Assembly: GCF_009389715.1 (NCBI RefSeq) | Contig: NC_052409.1 | Coordinates: 4,081,775 to 4,145,774, forward strand | Direction of reading: 5' to 3' | Origin: Phoenix dactylifera | Lineage: Eukaryota; Streptophyta; Magnoliopsida; Arecales; Arecaceae | Length of the DNA stretch: 64,000 nt | Notes under the pieces: generated by a model | The model's input: the letters and a program-made list of their open reading frames with translations, nothing else | What the model was told of the DNA's origin: nothing | The model's database searches: none | Part shown: piece after piece, positions 23,461-36,936 of the stretch | How the letters are laid out: every line of letters begins with the position of its first letter | How positions within the stretch are numbered: the first letter of the stretch is position 1 | Position numbers and translations under genes: made by a program

Positions 23461-24059
23461 AACAGAGATGAACATTTCCAACCAAAAAATCTGTTATAAT
23501 TAAAAATATTTAAGAAATTGTTGCATAAAACAAGTGCACAAATCTCACATGTCCTGTATTAAGGAAAATAAAACCAAAATTAATGTGCAGTTCATCTTTT
23601 TGAATTTGAGAATCTAATGATTCTTTGGCTATCATTTTCAGTCCACACATTACAATGTTCTGAACTTGATGATGCATATGACTGAGCCAACCAAAAAACC
23701 AACACTTATCTTCTATTTGCAGCTTATGTTCACTTAAACATTACGATAGGACTTTTTTTCCCCCAATTTTCCTACAAACATTCCAGTCTCTACGTATAAT
23801 ATTTATGTAGAAAAAAATCTGCATTGAAAAATATATGCGGACACCCGCACTCGAGGTCGGGGAGCGGAAGCTTACGCCATCGGATGAGAGTTGCTGGCGA
23901 GGCGGCACGTGTCCGCCATCAGCTTGGGGGACTTTGGAATGTTTATTTGTACTTGCAGGGACTTCCTTGTAAGTTTGTGATTCATCCGTTCACCGGAGCT
24001 CTGCCCTTTCCATTTCCCTTCCCCTTCCCCCGCGAGGCAAAAAAAAAAAAAAAAAAACC

Positions 24060-27000
24060 ATGGAGATTTTAATCTCCCATAATTCCCTTGTTCCTTTATC
24101 GGTTCCTCTCCTCTCTCGACCCCTAAATCCCCTTCGTTTCAATCCATCCTCCCCGAGAAATCCTACCTTTTTCTCTTTGCGTTCTTGGAATCGTCGCCGG
24201 AGGAGGCTCATCGCGACCTGCCGCTCCCTCTCCGCTTCGTCCGACGTAGTTTCCTCTAATTACGGTGGCTGGGACGATCTGGAGCTACTTGGTGGATCCA
24301 ATAGGTCGGGCGAACTCGATCCGCTGCGGAGCTTCTTGGTTTCTCTTGGGATTGATGATCGGAAATACGCTTTCCTCTTCGTTTTAGGGTTTCTCTCAGC
24401 TTTGGTGGTGTCCAGGGTTAGGGTTTCCTCGATGGCGGTTTTGCCGGTCTCGGTTGTGGTTTTCGTGGTTGGGTTTTCGGCCGGAGTGGCTCAGTCAATC
24501 ATGGCAAACGGGTCAATTGGAAACGTTGGAAGGAATGGAGTTGATTTTAGGGTTTCTGATGAGAAAATGATGGATTTGGGAGCTGTTTTTGATGAGTTGG
24601 AGGTTAAAATGTCGGATTTGGAAAATGAATTGGAAGGAGGCATTGGTTCAAATCAGTTAAAGAGGAGCAAGATTAAAAGTTTTCTTGATAATATCGAGCA
24701 TATAAGAGCAACAATTGGGCGTGGCCAGAAAACAATGGAGGCTCTGTCTGCAGGTGATGTTGTAGACGGGCATATGGCTTTTGATCGGGAAGGAGGTAGG
24801 AAATTGAATCAGAAGTCGATTCGGAAAAGAAAGGAACTGGGATCAATTGCTCTCGATCTTGTCCAATACTTTGGGAGCTTGTTTCAAGAAAACATAATTG
24901 GGATGACGCCCCCAAAAGGAAAGGACCCTACCACCATTAAGGGAGAACTCAAAGAGCAGGTGGCTTCTCCTGTGGAAGACCATACAATTCCAAATGCAGT
25001 GAGAGCATCTAAAACTAATGAGAAAGGTTCGAATATATTGCCAAGTAAAAGTCTGGACAACTGTAAAGTAGAAGGATCTGAAGCCTTGTTCGGAAGTACT
25101 GAAGGAAATGGGGCGGAGAAGGCTAGGAATGTTGAGATGGTAACTGACCATAGTGAGGCAGTTCAGATTGGAGAGAAACCCAGTCATTGTAGAGATGGTA
25201 GATATAATAATCATTTGCTTTCATATGATGAGGAGGTTAATAATTTGAATGCAAGCTTGCACTTTGCATCCAAGCAAGGAAGTTACCAGAAAATGATATT
25301 CAGTCATAATTATGGTCGGATAACGCAAAATGACATGCAGAATTCTGCTGATCATCATACCAGTCATAGAACAACAAAAAGCATGGATTTCTTCACAGAA
25401 TCAGAGACATCGTCACTTTTAAAGCAAACCTTTGAGATGCGTGATAAGTTGTACTCAAATTCTCTTGGAGGCAGTAGCAACAAGGTGAAGGTTGAGCAGA
25501 CTGGTCCCCATGGTTCTAAAGAAGCAGATGTGAAATTTGAAGACCAATCTGTTCAACAATCAGTACATGGTGATGGTATGGAAGAAGGCCACACGTCGTC
25601 ATCTTCGATGCTTTCCGGTGATGACGAATTTAATCAAAATGTGAAGGAGGCATCAGAGCTTCTAAAACGGGCAAGGGAATATATGATGAATCAAGCTGAT
25701 GAAGAAAGAGCAGATGCTGTACTGTACAAATCTGCAAGGTTGCTTTCCACAGCTGTAGCTCTAAGGCCAGTGAGCTTGCTAGCTGTAGGTCAGTTAGGAA
25801 ACACTTATCTTCTTCATGGAGAGCTTAAGCTGAAGATCAGTCGGGAGCTGAGAACTCTCCTATCAAGAAGTGATACCATATTGAGTGGAAAAGGACGTGG
25901 CTTCTGGTTTAAGAAAGTGGAGACTCGCATTCTGAGCAGAGAAAATGTTGCAACTGCCCTTACTGACGTGTGCGAAGAATGTGAAGAACTCCTTGTCGAG
26001 GCAGGCAGAAAGTACAGAATGGCCTTGTCTATAGATGGGAATGATGTCAGAAGCCTTTATAATTGGGGTCTTGCTCTATCCTTCCGTGCTCAGTTGATTG
26101 CAGAGATTGGACCGGTAAGCATTCATATGACTTTCTTGTGACTTATGCTTAGATGTTCAATGTAATGTATAAGAAACCAATGTATCTCGCCAAATGCACT
26201 GACTGACTCACAGCTAAAGAGGGGGAGTCATGAGTGGTGAAATTTCAAGTGGTTCCTATGTTTCTTCTTGTGATCTTTACCACATATATATGTTTGTTAC
26301 ATTTAAACATATTTTGTTTGTGCTTACGCTGGTGTTTTGGTATGTTCTTTTTTTATTTTTTTGGAGGGGAGGGGTTTGAGGTGGGGGGTGCACACATGTG
26401 CTCATTTGTGTGAGTGGAGTGGGACAGAAGATATGTAGGCCAAAATATTTCCCTAACTTTATAGTTTCTTAGTATATATTTGAACAAAGCATGATAGCCA
26501 TGACTAGTGGTTTTTTATTTCTGTTTTAGCCGCACCAGGGCATATAGAGCATGATAGCCATGTCAAGCGATGACTAATACTATCTGAATCCAACTTATAG
26601 TTTTTGCTGAATGCAAAATTCCATATCAAGCTCGTTCACGAGCATAAGTCTGTCCCCATGTCTATTTTCTCAAAAGTTGCTTGGTTAGATTCTTTTGAAG
26701 GCAGCTAGTCCAACTGGTAATCCCATGTATACATAGTACAAACTACAAACTTTTCGCCGTGTCTGCTTCCATGAAGGTCGTCCTGTCAGATAATTATAAA
26801 CCTTATGTGCTGAATAATTTTTTCTCTCTTTCTTCTTCCTCCAATTTACCTGCAAGTTCTCACGCTGCAAAATCATATAAATTCTGATGAATGTTAATTT
26901 TGATGTAGTATGTGTTTGGCGGATATGACATGGGTTCCCCATTTTCAGGATGCAGCTTTTGATGCTGACAAGGTGTACATGGCAGCAATTGATAAGTTTG

Positions 27001-29315
27001 ATGCTATGATGTCCAGAAGTAATGCTTATGCACCAAATGGTATGACTTAGTAATCCATCATACCTTATCCAGTTACTCTTAGTGTTGTCAAACAAATGCA
27101 TTCTATCAGCCAACAGTTAGGCCTTAGTCTAATGACCATGTACTGATACATGGAAGCTTAATCCTTCTATCTATACTTATAGAACATAAAAAAACAAGAG
27201 AGAACTTTTCTAGAGAACCATTTTACTGATGGTCAATATCTGACTTTCCCATCCATGCAAATGACATTAATATCATCTCTTTCATCTTGCATGGTTGTTT
27301 GGAAACTATTGCAGGTTCAGTAATATTTACAATCACCTTACCATACTAAAAAAAAATAAATAAATGCAAGAAAACTCAAGAGCCATCTTCATATTATTTT
27401 TGTGCAGATTCGTTCATTTGTCATTCATTTATCTATTTATTCGTTTTGACTTGTGTCTATAAGTCTATCAAAGTGAAGTGCTGCTGCTGCATAGTTTTTA
27501 ACTAATATAGTTTCTCAGTCCTGCAAATTCTCACTTAAAATGTCTTTACAGTTTCTTATAGTTATGGTGCATAAGTGTCATAACTCTGGTAATCTGGAAT
27601 TTTTAAAGCTATTAGGGATCACTAGATTTGAAATTTCTTTTCCTTGTTTGACAAAGCTTTTTGTTTAATGTACTTTCTGTCTGTGTTTAAGTACTAGCGT
27701 GAGGTTTTCTGAAGACTGACAAAAGAATATTTACAACAAATATGCATTTGTAATTCTTGAATAATGTTGTATTTATATAAAATCAATAACCTATTTGCAA
27801 GGAGAATTTGGTAGTCCAAGTCAGATGCAGTGTTTGTGGCTGCTTGTACATCGAGTTCCCAAGCCTTAGAAATCCAACTCGTTAGTGGTCAGATATGATG
27901 CTGTTTGCTTAAGAACATGAGGAATGAAGTTACAAAAATTAAACTTGACTGGCAGAGAAGACTGCTATATCTAATAGGGTGGGCTTGCATCTGAATGTTC
28001 TATTCCAGAAATTGTAACTATGCTAGAGAGAAGTTGGAAGACAATAAAACAGATTTAGAGAGGGAAGGATGTTTCAGAGAGTGAGGAAAGAGAGGGAAGA
28101 TACATATTGAGGGCAGAAAAGAGAAAGTATGATGGAGATAGAAAATTGATAAATAATTAAACTCAGGGGGTAGAGTGGGAGCAAGGAAGGCATAGGGGGA
28201 TGTAGTGATTGAGCAAGAGTTTGGAGGCTTTGGCCAAAATCATAAGCCGAGCTCTTTTGCAAAGATCCTTAAACATTATCCAGTTGAACCTTAACATGAA
28301 TATTAACCTTCAGGTTGTATCCCATCTGTTTAGATCAACCTTATGATTGGAGATTAACTAATCCAACTTTGATCCAGCAAAGCTCAGCAAACTTTATAAA
28401 ATGATCCCTTGATAAATATTTTGTGAAGCAGTGTCCAGCTTCATTTACTGGGCAACTTGCTGGGACATATGATAAATCAAAAATTACAGACCATAACAGA
28501 TAAATAAATACATGAAGATCTCCATAAAATCTTGTCTGCAGTAATACCTCTGAGAATATGACAGGATAGATCTCTCCTTAATTTCTCCTCGTCACTTGAA
28601 TATAAATGCTAAGTTTGACTGTCCTTTACTTTGGCTGTTGTCATTTGGTTCCACACATCCTTAGTCTTATTTTTTATCAGTCCATGTGATCTTTTTCTTT
28701 TTTCTGTTTCCCATGAAGTTTATGCCTTGTGCCTTTATGTTTTATTCCTTGTCCCACTGAAACATTGAATGCCTAGGACTGTCTCTCGGCCTTTCTCAAC
28801 AATAAACTATTAAAAATAAACAATCTTTCAATCGCAAAGACCGATATTTGCAGTGACTAATAAGTGGAGTCTATAGTATCAAACTCTTGATATTTTGACA
28901 ACATTTTCTTAATGTGGGTCTGGCTTTTCAGGAGTAACGCTAGCAAATGCATGACATAACATGGGATGCCCATATTAAGGAATGATTGACATTTTTTTGC
29001 AAGCTCTTTCTTTTATTAAATGCAATCTGCAATCTTCTTTCCCTTCTTTATCTCATATGCCACAAATTTTTCTACTTAAACAATTTGTTGAACGCTTTTC
29101 TGATACGTGCATGACTTGCAGCTCTGTATAGATGGGGAATGGCACTGCAGAACCGATCTCATTTGCGTCCACATAATAGCAAGGAGAGGATGAAACTGCT
29201 GCAACAGGCAAAGAGTCTATTTGAAGATGTCCTTCGTGTGGAATCAAATAACAAACTGGTAAGAGAGGCTCTATCTTCATGTATATCGGAGCTCAAATAC
29301 AACAGGCAGTGGTAA
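24060..29315 (+). CDS. Plastid-type TPR-like membrane protein
   Basis: Exons: 24060-26114, 26949-27039 and 29122-29315; both introns are GT-AG and keep frame, giving 779 residues. The N-terminus is rich in Ser, Pro and Arg (residues 1-60) and looks like a chloroplast transit peptide. A strongly hydrophobic stretch (about 100-150; YAFLFVLGFLSALVV, then VVVFVVGFSAGVA) would make one or two membrane spans. An acidic coiled-coil-like segment and a long polar, probably disordered, middle follow. The C-terminal third has helical repeats of tetratricopeptide type (YNWGLALSFRAQ, LYRWGMALQNRS), and the protein ends VREALSSCISELKYNRQW. The family is known to me only as TPR-like superfamily plant proteins; the function is unknown. 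The first ATG follows a poly-A stretch (24038-24056). A strong GTAAGA donor-like site at 29259 is read through, because doing so gives the plausible C-terminus. Confidence 0.85.
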
Positions 29316-32040
29316 TCACTGGCTTAAGGGCTCAAGGAGATAAGGTCCAATTCCCTCTTATTCATATGATTGCTTGCATCTGGAACTTCCAAGAGGGTCC
29401 AGCAATTCTTGTCCAGCCTCGTATCGACATTTCTGTCATCCATTGGTATATATGGCTGCATGACAAAAAATGCAGCTGTTATCAGTATTTGGACTCTGGT
29501 ACTCAAATGCAAGTCAGAGGCCAGCAAGTTTTACAGTGCATGTCTTCTGTGCTTCATGCACATCCCTTCCAGGTGGAGTCCTGAAACAGTGCCTGTTGAA
29601 GTATGAGAATATTTCTGCAAACAGTGCAGCAGCTTTTTTTTTTTTTTTCTCTTAGTTTTGCCCGCAAACAGCATGGTTGATCTCTAGGCTCCTGTTGGAT
29701 TATTTAAACAAGTCTCATGTGTAGCAGAAAGATGGAAATTGTACTGACCAAATGAACAAAGAAGAGAAAAGCTTCGACTCTAAAAACTAGATTTTTTTCT
29801 GAAGCTAAAAAGAGAAAATACTTCTTGTGAAATTATTATCATTTAATAAACTCTGTATTTGTTCGTCATGCATCTCAGATATACAGCTGCCATGGTTTTT
29901 ACCATTCCTGGAGTTTGATAGGGAAGCAACTTTTGTGCTTTCAGATTCATGCCTGTCAAGCTCTCGGATACAAATCGATCATTTAATTTTCTGAACAGAT
30001 GTGACATCAATTCAAGCACTTTTAAGTCTCAGGTATTCTGCTCAGGACTCACTCCAATGTAAAAACAGTACATAAATAAAAGACTGCTGCAGTACAAAGA
30101 TTTGAATAGGATATTTAATTCGGAAACTAAAGTGTTTGATCCGAACCAGGATGTTAAATCCTGATCCTTTGCAACGACCCAGATCCTTTTGCAGGTATGA
30201 AGGTTCAGCCAATAGGTTCTGGATTGAGCTTTGCCAAACTCTATTCTCAATAATAATAATAAATCTTTGGCTATAGAGTTTTCATGGTGAAAATTTTCAT
30301 GGTGGGCTGTCATAGCCGGATCTCTTATTTCTCTGTGTTGGATGTTTAAGATCACATCTAATGCAGGGGAAATGATCAGTCGAGTCCGGTCTTTGTCTAT
30401 AATTACCGATCAGTGATCAGTCGATCAGCCCACTTGAGCAATCCAAATTCCAAAGTGAGTTACCATTGCATTTAATTATTTCTAGCGAAGAGGGAAAGGA
30501 ACATGATCTGATTCGAGAAGCATGCAGGTGGCAAAGGGAAATTTGCAGGGTAAAAGTGCAGCAGAAAGGGAATGGTCGAACAGGACCAATGTATTCACCA
30601 TATCAATAGTATTACATACAACTCCAAACATAAATGACCATCCAATTTAAGTCTCATTCAATTAGAAGAATGAAGTCTTTTCTTTGCATTGTGTTAGCAG
30701 ACTATCTTAACTAGCATGCAGATCGAGCTCTTCACAGAATATTAAGCTAGGCTTCGTTACAGTGGGTGTGTTGGTGAATTAAGAAGATGATGGTATTGAA
30801 ATCGAGGACCGGCTATCCTCTTGCAAATGAAGAGCAAGGCATTTGAAAGGTCGAAGCCACATGAGAATTCAAACTTTTCTTTTGAAGTGAATCATGGCAA
30901 TCTTCCTCGCTCCAAACTTGATTGATCACTTTAAAATCACTACCTCCTTCACTCGAATGCGCCTCCCCGTAGGATTTTCAGATATTGAGTAAGCCAGATA
31001 TATCACAATGAAAGAGTATTAGTCATGGAATGAGCTCCATGACATGTCAGTTTTCCTGCACAAAAGCTCTAACTTGCTTGATAATTGCTTGTCTGATGCC
31101 CAAACGAAAGGAGTTGACATATTATGATTTTAATTTCTTTTTAATTCAGATATATTACGAATTGAATTCGACCCATTACCTGGATTCAAGGGAATTTCGC
31201 ATCTATCCACTCTGACCTTGATGCCACCTGGTTCTCTAGTTATGCAAGTATATGTAGATTCAAGGCCATCAATTCTACATCTAGAGAGAAACCAACTAGC
31301 ATGTTAATTAGTTGATCGACCGTGCAATTAATTGGCTGTTGAAGTTGAACCAACCAATCTCTTTGCTGAGATAAGTAAAGGTGAGGTAGCACTCATCATG
31401 GTGAGAATACAACTATCTCTGACCTTGCTTATACCTAAATTTTGCCCATCTCTTTTTTTTCTTTTTTTTTTTGCGCATTTTTGAGATAATCTAGGAGTAA
31501 CACTAGAAGGTGCATTTATAGTTCTCATCTTAGCCAACATCTTAGTTGAGAAATTATTTTGTATCAAACATCAATGTCAACTATTTGTTTATATGTTGTT
31601 TGTAACGTATTGTTACTATCTTGGCCAATATTAAATGATAATATGGTGTATTCAAAAATATCAACCGACCCAACATCTTGATTGGTTAAGATATTTTGAC
31701 TTTTCTAATTAAATAAATATATGAGTTCGTGAGCATTAACACCGCAGCCTAAATTTAAATACTTAATTAATGGTTATGTACTAGATATGGTCTCTTGATA
31801 TCTAGATTTCTTTCCATATTGGAGAATTAATTTTTAAAGTAATTAAAAAAAAATATGTCTCTATTGTGATAATATAAAGTATTCTAACCTCTCATGGATA
31901 ACCTCTAAGCCTTGTTGCAAGCCTCGCATTCACCAAGGTCAACTGCAGTTTCCCAATGAGCATCGAAAAAACAATAAAAAAATTAAGTGATACCACACTT
32001 TGTGATATCTTTATCATTTATGTAAAAGTCTGCGAATCCT
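29316..32040. other. Intergenic DNA, no gene seen
   Basis: Includes the 3' untranslated region of the TPR-like gene at the left and the upstream region of the AIRP2-like gene at the right. Only short frames are present, without recognisable domains. Confidence 0.5.
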
Positions 32041-32090
32041 GTGCAGTATTTTGGAAGTCCCTTTGTTTAACGCGCACGACGCCTTCCCGT

Positions 32091-32099
32091 CCACGTGGC
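32091..32099 (+). promoter_or_regulatory. ABRE / G-box upstream of the AIRP2-like gene
   Basis: CCACGTGGC contains a G-box (CACGTG) and the ABA-response core ACGTGGC. It lies about 220 bases upstream of the start codon. Arabidopsis AIRP2 is known as an ABA-induced RING ligase, so the motif fits the gene; binding is not shown. Confidence 0.55.
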
Positions 32100-32204
32100 G
32101 TCGAAGAATCCTTTCTTTCCTTGTTTGCGTCCCACTTCCTCTCTCCTTCAAAGCAACGAATACAAGAAAAGGGGAAAGGTGTGGGGTTTGGAGGTTCGAA
32201 AGGT

Positions 32205-32268
32205 TAGGGTTTTGGGTGGGAGAGGAAGGAGAGTTTGAGAGCGAGAGAGAGGAGAGAAATTAGGGTTT
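32205..32268 (+). promoter_or_regulatory. Two telo-box elements in the AIRP2-like leader
   Basis: TAGGGTTT occurs at 32205-32212 and 32261-32268 (AAACCCTA on the other strand). Telo-boxes are common near transcription starts of plant genes expressed in dividing tissue. Confidence 0.45.
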
Positions 32269-32312
32269 CCTCCACTGCTGGATGATTTTTTCCGCAGATG
32301 TTCCTCGTTTCC

Positions 32313-35300
32313 ATGCGGAAATCCTTCAAGGACTCCCTCAAAGTCCTCGAAGCTGACATCCAGCACGCCAATACACTGTAAGTGGAGTTCATCATTTGTT
32401 CTTTTTTTGATGAATTTGAAGTTGAAACAGCTATTCTCCAATCAAATTTCGCTTTTTTTGGTTACAATTTGAGATGAGATATCTTTTCCCCCCTTCTTCT
32501 ATTTTCTTCTAGTGGTTTGAAGAATTCTGGAAATCTTTTCAGCTAACCCGGTTCAAAAGTTGTAACTTTTTTGTTCTCTCTTTCTGCATTCTGGGTCATT
32601 CTTTCCGTCTTGTGTCAAATTTTGATTGTCATTTGAAATTTTTGGACTTTTTTTTAAGGCTTTTCTAGTCCATGGTTATTGGTTAAAGAATATATCTTTG
32701 GGCCATAATTATGGTGATTGGATTTCTAAGCATGTTCCAGACCGATGTTTGACTATAAGTAAAATAATAAATTATGCAGATTCCTTTGATAGAATATTGT
32801 AATTCTGTTCTTGCATTTTAGTTAGCAATTTTGAATTGTAAAGTAGTAACTTGTTTTCTTGAAATGATGTAGAAGGTGTGACTTAAAGCTAAGTAACTCT
32901 GGGCCCAAATGACAGACGCTCCATTTATATGCTGTGTGATTTGGGGAACATGGACCTTTCAGATGGCTCAGTAATGACTATATTGACACCAGAATTTTTG
33001 TTAGTAGTTGTTCTATCATCAACCTTTGGCTTGTGGAAGTGCTCGTGGGATCAGATTAGAGGAAAACTTCATATATATCATGACGTTCAATGTGCATTAG
33101 CACACACAATCCACGCGTATCTTGAAAAAAGATTACTTGATATCAAAGCAAGAGAAGGAAGATTTTGGATTTGTTTCCTTGCTCATGTTGTAGAAAAATG
33201 GTGAGGACAATTGAACATGATTGAAGAGGAAGAAAGAACAAAAAGGATCCTATCCTTGTAGATTGAAAACACAAGGGAAAAAAATTCTCACAAATGTGCC
33301 TACTACTCGCTTTTTTTTTTTTCTTTTTTTTTTTTGAGGAGATGGGAGGCTTGGCCATCCGGAAAAAAAGGTGCCTCCTGCTCACAATTTTTTTAATTTA
33401 GATGTCCCTTCAGAGGCATCCGATAAAAAAGTGTCTATTGCTCATATGTAGAGTCTATAGATGCAATTGCAACCTAAGAACCTAGTTTCTAATCCCAAAG
33501 GGCATTCTGGTCAACTCACTTGGAGTTCTGAAGCAATTTTACGTTACAAACAGAAACCTAGTCTTTAAGATGCTTTATTCTATTAAGAAATTTCCAAAAC
33601 GAGTAACTCTTTTTACCGAAAGGCTAATATAGAAAATTCTTTAAGCAAAACAAATGGGCAGTAACGAATTACCTAAATATTCTGATCTGTTTGTTACCTT
33701 TGCTCTCAATCTACGTAAAATTGTTTGTTTAGTTTTTGTTTCCAATTTAATGCATTAACTATGGGAAACGAAAAGGGCACTTTGGTGTAGGTCATAGAAG
33801 CACAATGGAAAAGAAAGCAGAATAAAGGTGGTTATGATATAGATCTTATTACATAAGTTAAACTTCCAGGAAACTAACTATTTAGTGAGGAGAATCATTC
33901 CCGAATTTATGGTTTTACTTGTCCTGTGGCAGCATCTTTATCTCAATGCCAAAGAACTACAACTTAAAGTTTATAGAATTTGGTTGTAGGGTTGGCATCT
34001 GTTTATCAGTGTTCATGATTCAGCACAGGCAATTTGATAGTTGTTTTTTAATTTGGCTCCTACCTAGAGTGTACTTGTTTCCTGCTGCTTCTCTCAGCTT
34101 ATAAACAATTCAGTAAGTGTTACTGACTTACTGTCTGGTTTTCCTTCTACAGTGTTTTCCTTTTCTTTTAATACCATGATTGACAAGAAGTTCATGATTA
34201 CTATGAGTTTTAGATTCACAACAGTCTGCTCCCTTTTCTAGTTGCTTTTCTCTGGGCCCTTTTCGTCATGATCTTCAGCATTGGTAGCTCCTTTCTTTCT
34301 GTATAGAATTTTCTGGTTCACATAATCCCAAAATTTCCTTTCCCCGGTTTGTTGGTTGTTTTTGTACTTGCCTTTATTCCTTTAATAATGGAGAAGGCCA
34401 ATTTTTCTTTTAATTTTTTAATTTTTGCCTTTTTTGGCTGCTATTTTAAATGGAATAACCACATAAAGGACTTGCTTACGTGCATGTGGGCTTTTCAACA
34501 TACACATCCTATTCCCTAGACTGCTGTCTCTCTTGTAGTAATTTGGGTGAGTTGACTTCTTGTCATATTTGATTTGGACCATCAAAACGGTAAATACACG
34601 TTTTCTAATTCTAGCTTCTACTCCGTTGTAATTTCTGATGCTTAATTGCAAGGTGCAGGGCTTCGGAATTCCGAAGGGAATATGATGGTGCCTGTATTCA
34701 AATGCGAATGTCATATAGTCCAGCTGCACACTTATTTCTTTTCCTAGTGCAGTGGACAGACTGTAGCCTTGCAGGGGCTCTCGGTTTGCTGAGAATTCTA
34801 ATATATAAGGTTGAGATTTCATGGCTTTCAATTTTGAATGCTGCATCTATAGTCAAGGACTTCTTGCATGCTTCTTTCATGATGATGATGCCATTCTTAA
34901 GGAACTTCTTGCATGTAGGTTTATGTAGATGGAACAACAACCATGTCAACCCATGAAAGGAAAGCAAGTATCAGGGAATTCTATGGTAAATCGATTGGTT
35001 TGCAGTAAATAGAAAGTTTCTCTCTTCAGATCAGAATTTGGTCTTGGTTCTTATGTTGTTGTTCATGAGCAGCTGTGATTTTTCCCTCTCTGATGCAACT
35101 GCATAAAGGGATCACTGATATGGAAGATAAAAAGCAAAAGGCTATTTGTATGGAGAAGTACAGGAGAAGAGATGAAGTTGAAAGGAGGCAATTCTCAGAG
35201 ATAGATGTTGAAAGAGAGGAAGAATGTGGGATCTGCATGGAGACAAACAGCAAGGTTGTGTTGCCCAACTGCAGTCATGCTATGTGCATGAAATGCTTCC

Positions 35301-36936
35301 GCGAATGGTATGGTCCTTCCTGTCTTGCTCCTCCCTTTCTTAAATTTCAATACATTGCATTATTTTGGTTTTCTGGGGTATCATATATATCAGAATGCAT
35401 TTAACTCAATGGGGGTAAGGCATTCCAATCGACTTATAATCATATATTCGCAAATAGTAGTTTACATATATGTTATGCTTATGGGGAGACCATATCCTAC
35501 CTACTCGGCACATATTGAGATACTTCTAGAAATATGGACTGTATAGGAGTATCTAACTGTATGTGATGGAAACAAACACAAACATATAAGCGTGCGATAT
35601 GGAGCCAATTTCCCTCTATGATTAGATCGTTGCATTATCACCTCGTAATCTTCAACTTACATCATATTACATTAGAGTCGGGGCTTGAACACTATTCTTT
35701 GATTCATTTACTGCTACTGCAGCGCTTATAAGAGACTTCTGGTTTAGCTCCTTTTGTTTACAGTGTCTGGCCATAAGTCACATTATAGCAGATGGAAGAC
35801 TAAATGCTACTTCAATTCTCATCTCTCATCCTTCTGTTTAGGAAAGTTGTGGTCCTCTGCTCTTCTGTACTCCCATTGTTTGTAAGGGTCAATAAAGGAT
35901 GCAGAAAAAGTGGTAGATACTTTGTGTTACACAAGCGCTCACTGCTGATAAGCATCCTGTTGGTAATCTCCTTCGGGGTCTGCTCCTGAGTGATTTGGTC
36001 CACGCTACATGGAATTTCTTCTTTCATTTCTTCCTCTGCAGGAAATGCCCATAGATCCATGAAAATCATTTACTGCTACTAGAATGCATCTACCTCCTAC
36101 CTCCTAAAGTCCCATGTCTCCAATATTAATGTGAATAATTAGATTATCAAAATCAGATTGTTATTTATATTATAAAATATTTGGAGCTACGAAATTTTAT
36201 ACCATGTGGACAGAATAGCATGGCATGATATCCTGATGAAATTAATGGTTAATGTATTACTTTAAGGCAGGCCAATTGTTTCCGTCACTAAAATAATGAG
36301 GGAAAGGGGAAAAAAAAAGCAAAGCTTTCACATCCCAAGGAACAACATTGTCAGACAGAAGGGTTTGAACGATTGTGTGCAATAGTGGCAGTTGTGGCCT
36401 TGATAATCATTATTACCAATGAGGGCCCAAATCATATATCATTTTATTATCCATGCAATTTCTGTCTGATCCCTATTTTTTTTTTTTTACACGAGATTGA
36501 AGGGATTCTTGCAACTTTGTTGAGATACAACTTTGCTCTTTGCTTTCATGCAATATTATTTTCTTCAAAAATTGCATTTGCTTATTTTGGCTCTTGTGCT
36601 AGAAGAAAGAGGGAATGGTAAAAATAGACCATATGGTTTCATCAAATGCTTGGCTCTTCAGCACAGTTATATGCTCCTACCTATAATGTTGTACGAGATT
36701 TTAATCAAATGAATGGTGGATGCAGGCGTTTAAGATCGCAGTCATGCCCCTTCTGCCGTGATAGCCTCAAGAGAGTAAACTCAGGTGATTTATGGGTATT
36801 TACCGATAGCAGTGATATTGTTGACATTGCGACAATGTCAAGAGAGAATATGAGACGCCTTTTCATGTATGTGGATAAGTTGCCTCTAGTTATCCCAGAT
36901 TCTGTTTTAGATGCCTACGATTCTCATGTGAAGTGA
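32313..36936 (+). CDS. AIRP2: RING-type E3 ubiquitin ligase, AIRP2-like
   Basis: Exons: 32313-32377, 34659-34809, 34919-34985, 35073-35307 and 36726-36936; all four introns are GT-AG and keep phase. The product is 242 residues, normal for AIRP2 proteins (ABA-insensitive RING protein 2). It starts MRKSFKDSLKVLEADIQHAN, includes QMRMSYSPAAHLFLFLVQW, and has a C-terminal C3HC4 RING: CGIC, a spacer, CSHAMCMKC, then CPFC, so all eight metal ligands are present. It ends DKLPLVIPDSVLDAYDSHVK. In Arabidopsis, AIRP2 is a cytosolic E3 ligase that promotes ABA and drought responses; the same role here is inferred. An in-frame ATG at 32298 would add MFLVS, but the conserved family start is at 32313. Intron 1 is 2.3 kb. 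An ABRE lies upstream. Confidence 0.95.
33351..33450. repeat. Degenerate 60-bp repeat in AIRP2-like intron 1
   Basis: GGCCATCCGG-A(n)-GGTGCCTCCTGCTCAC is echoed about 60 bases later by GGCATCCGAT-A(n)-GTGTCTATTGCTCAT. A third partial copy, GTGCCTACTACTCGC, lies before it near 33297. The copies are strongly diverged. Confidence 0.45.

Noticed and set aside
34702-34956. Frame continuing from AIRP2-like exon 2 into intron 2
   Set aside because: Read-through of the donor at 34810; splicing to 34919 restores the conserved VYVDGTTTMSTHERK sequence.
36646-36725. N-terminal extension before the last AIRP2-like exon
   Set aside because: Intron sequence in frame with exon 5; the acceptor at 36725 joins the RING domain correctly.
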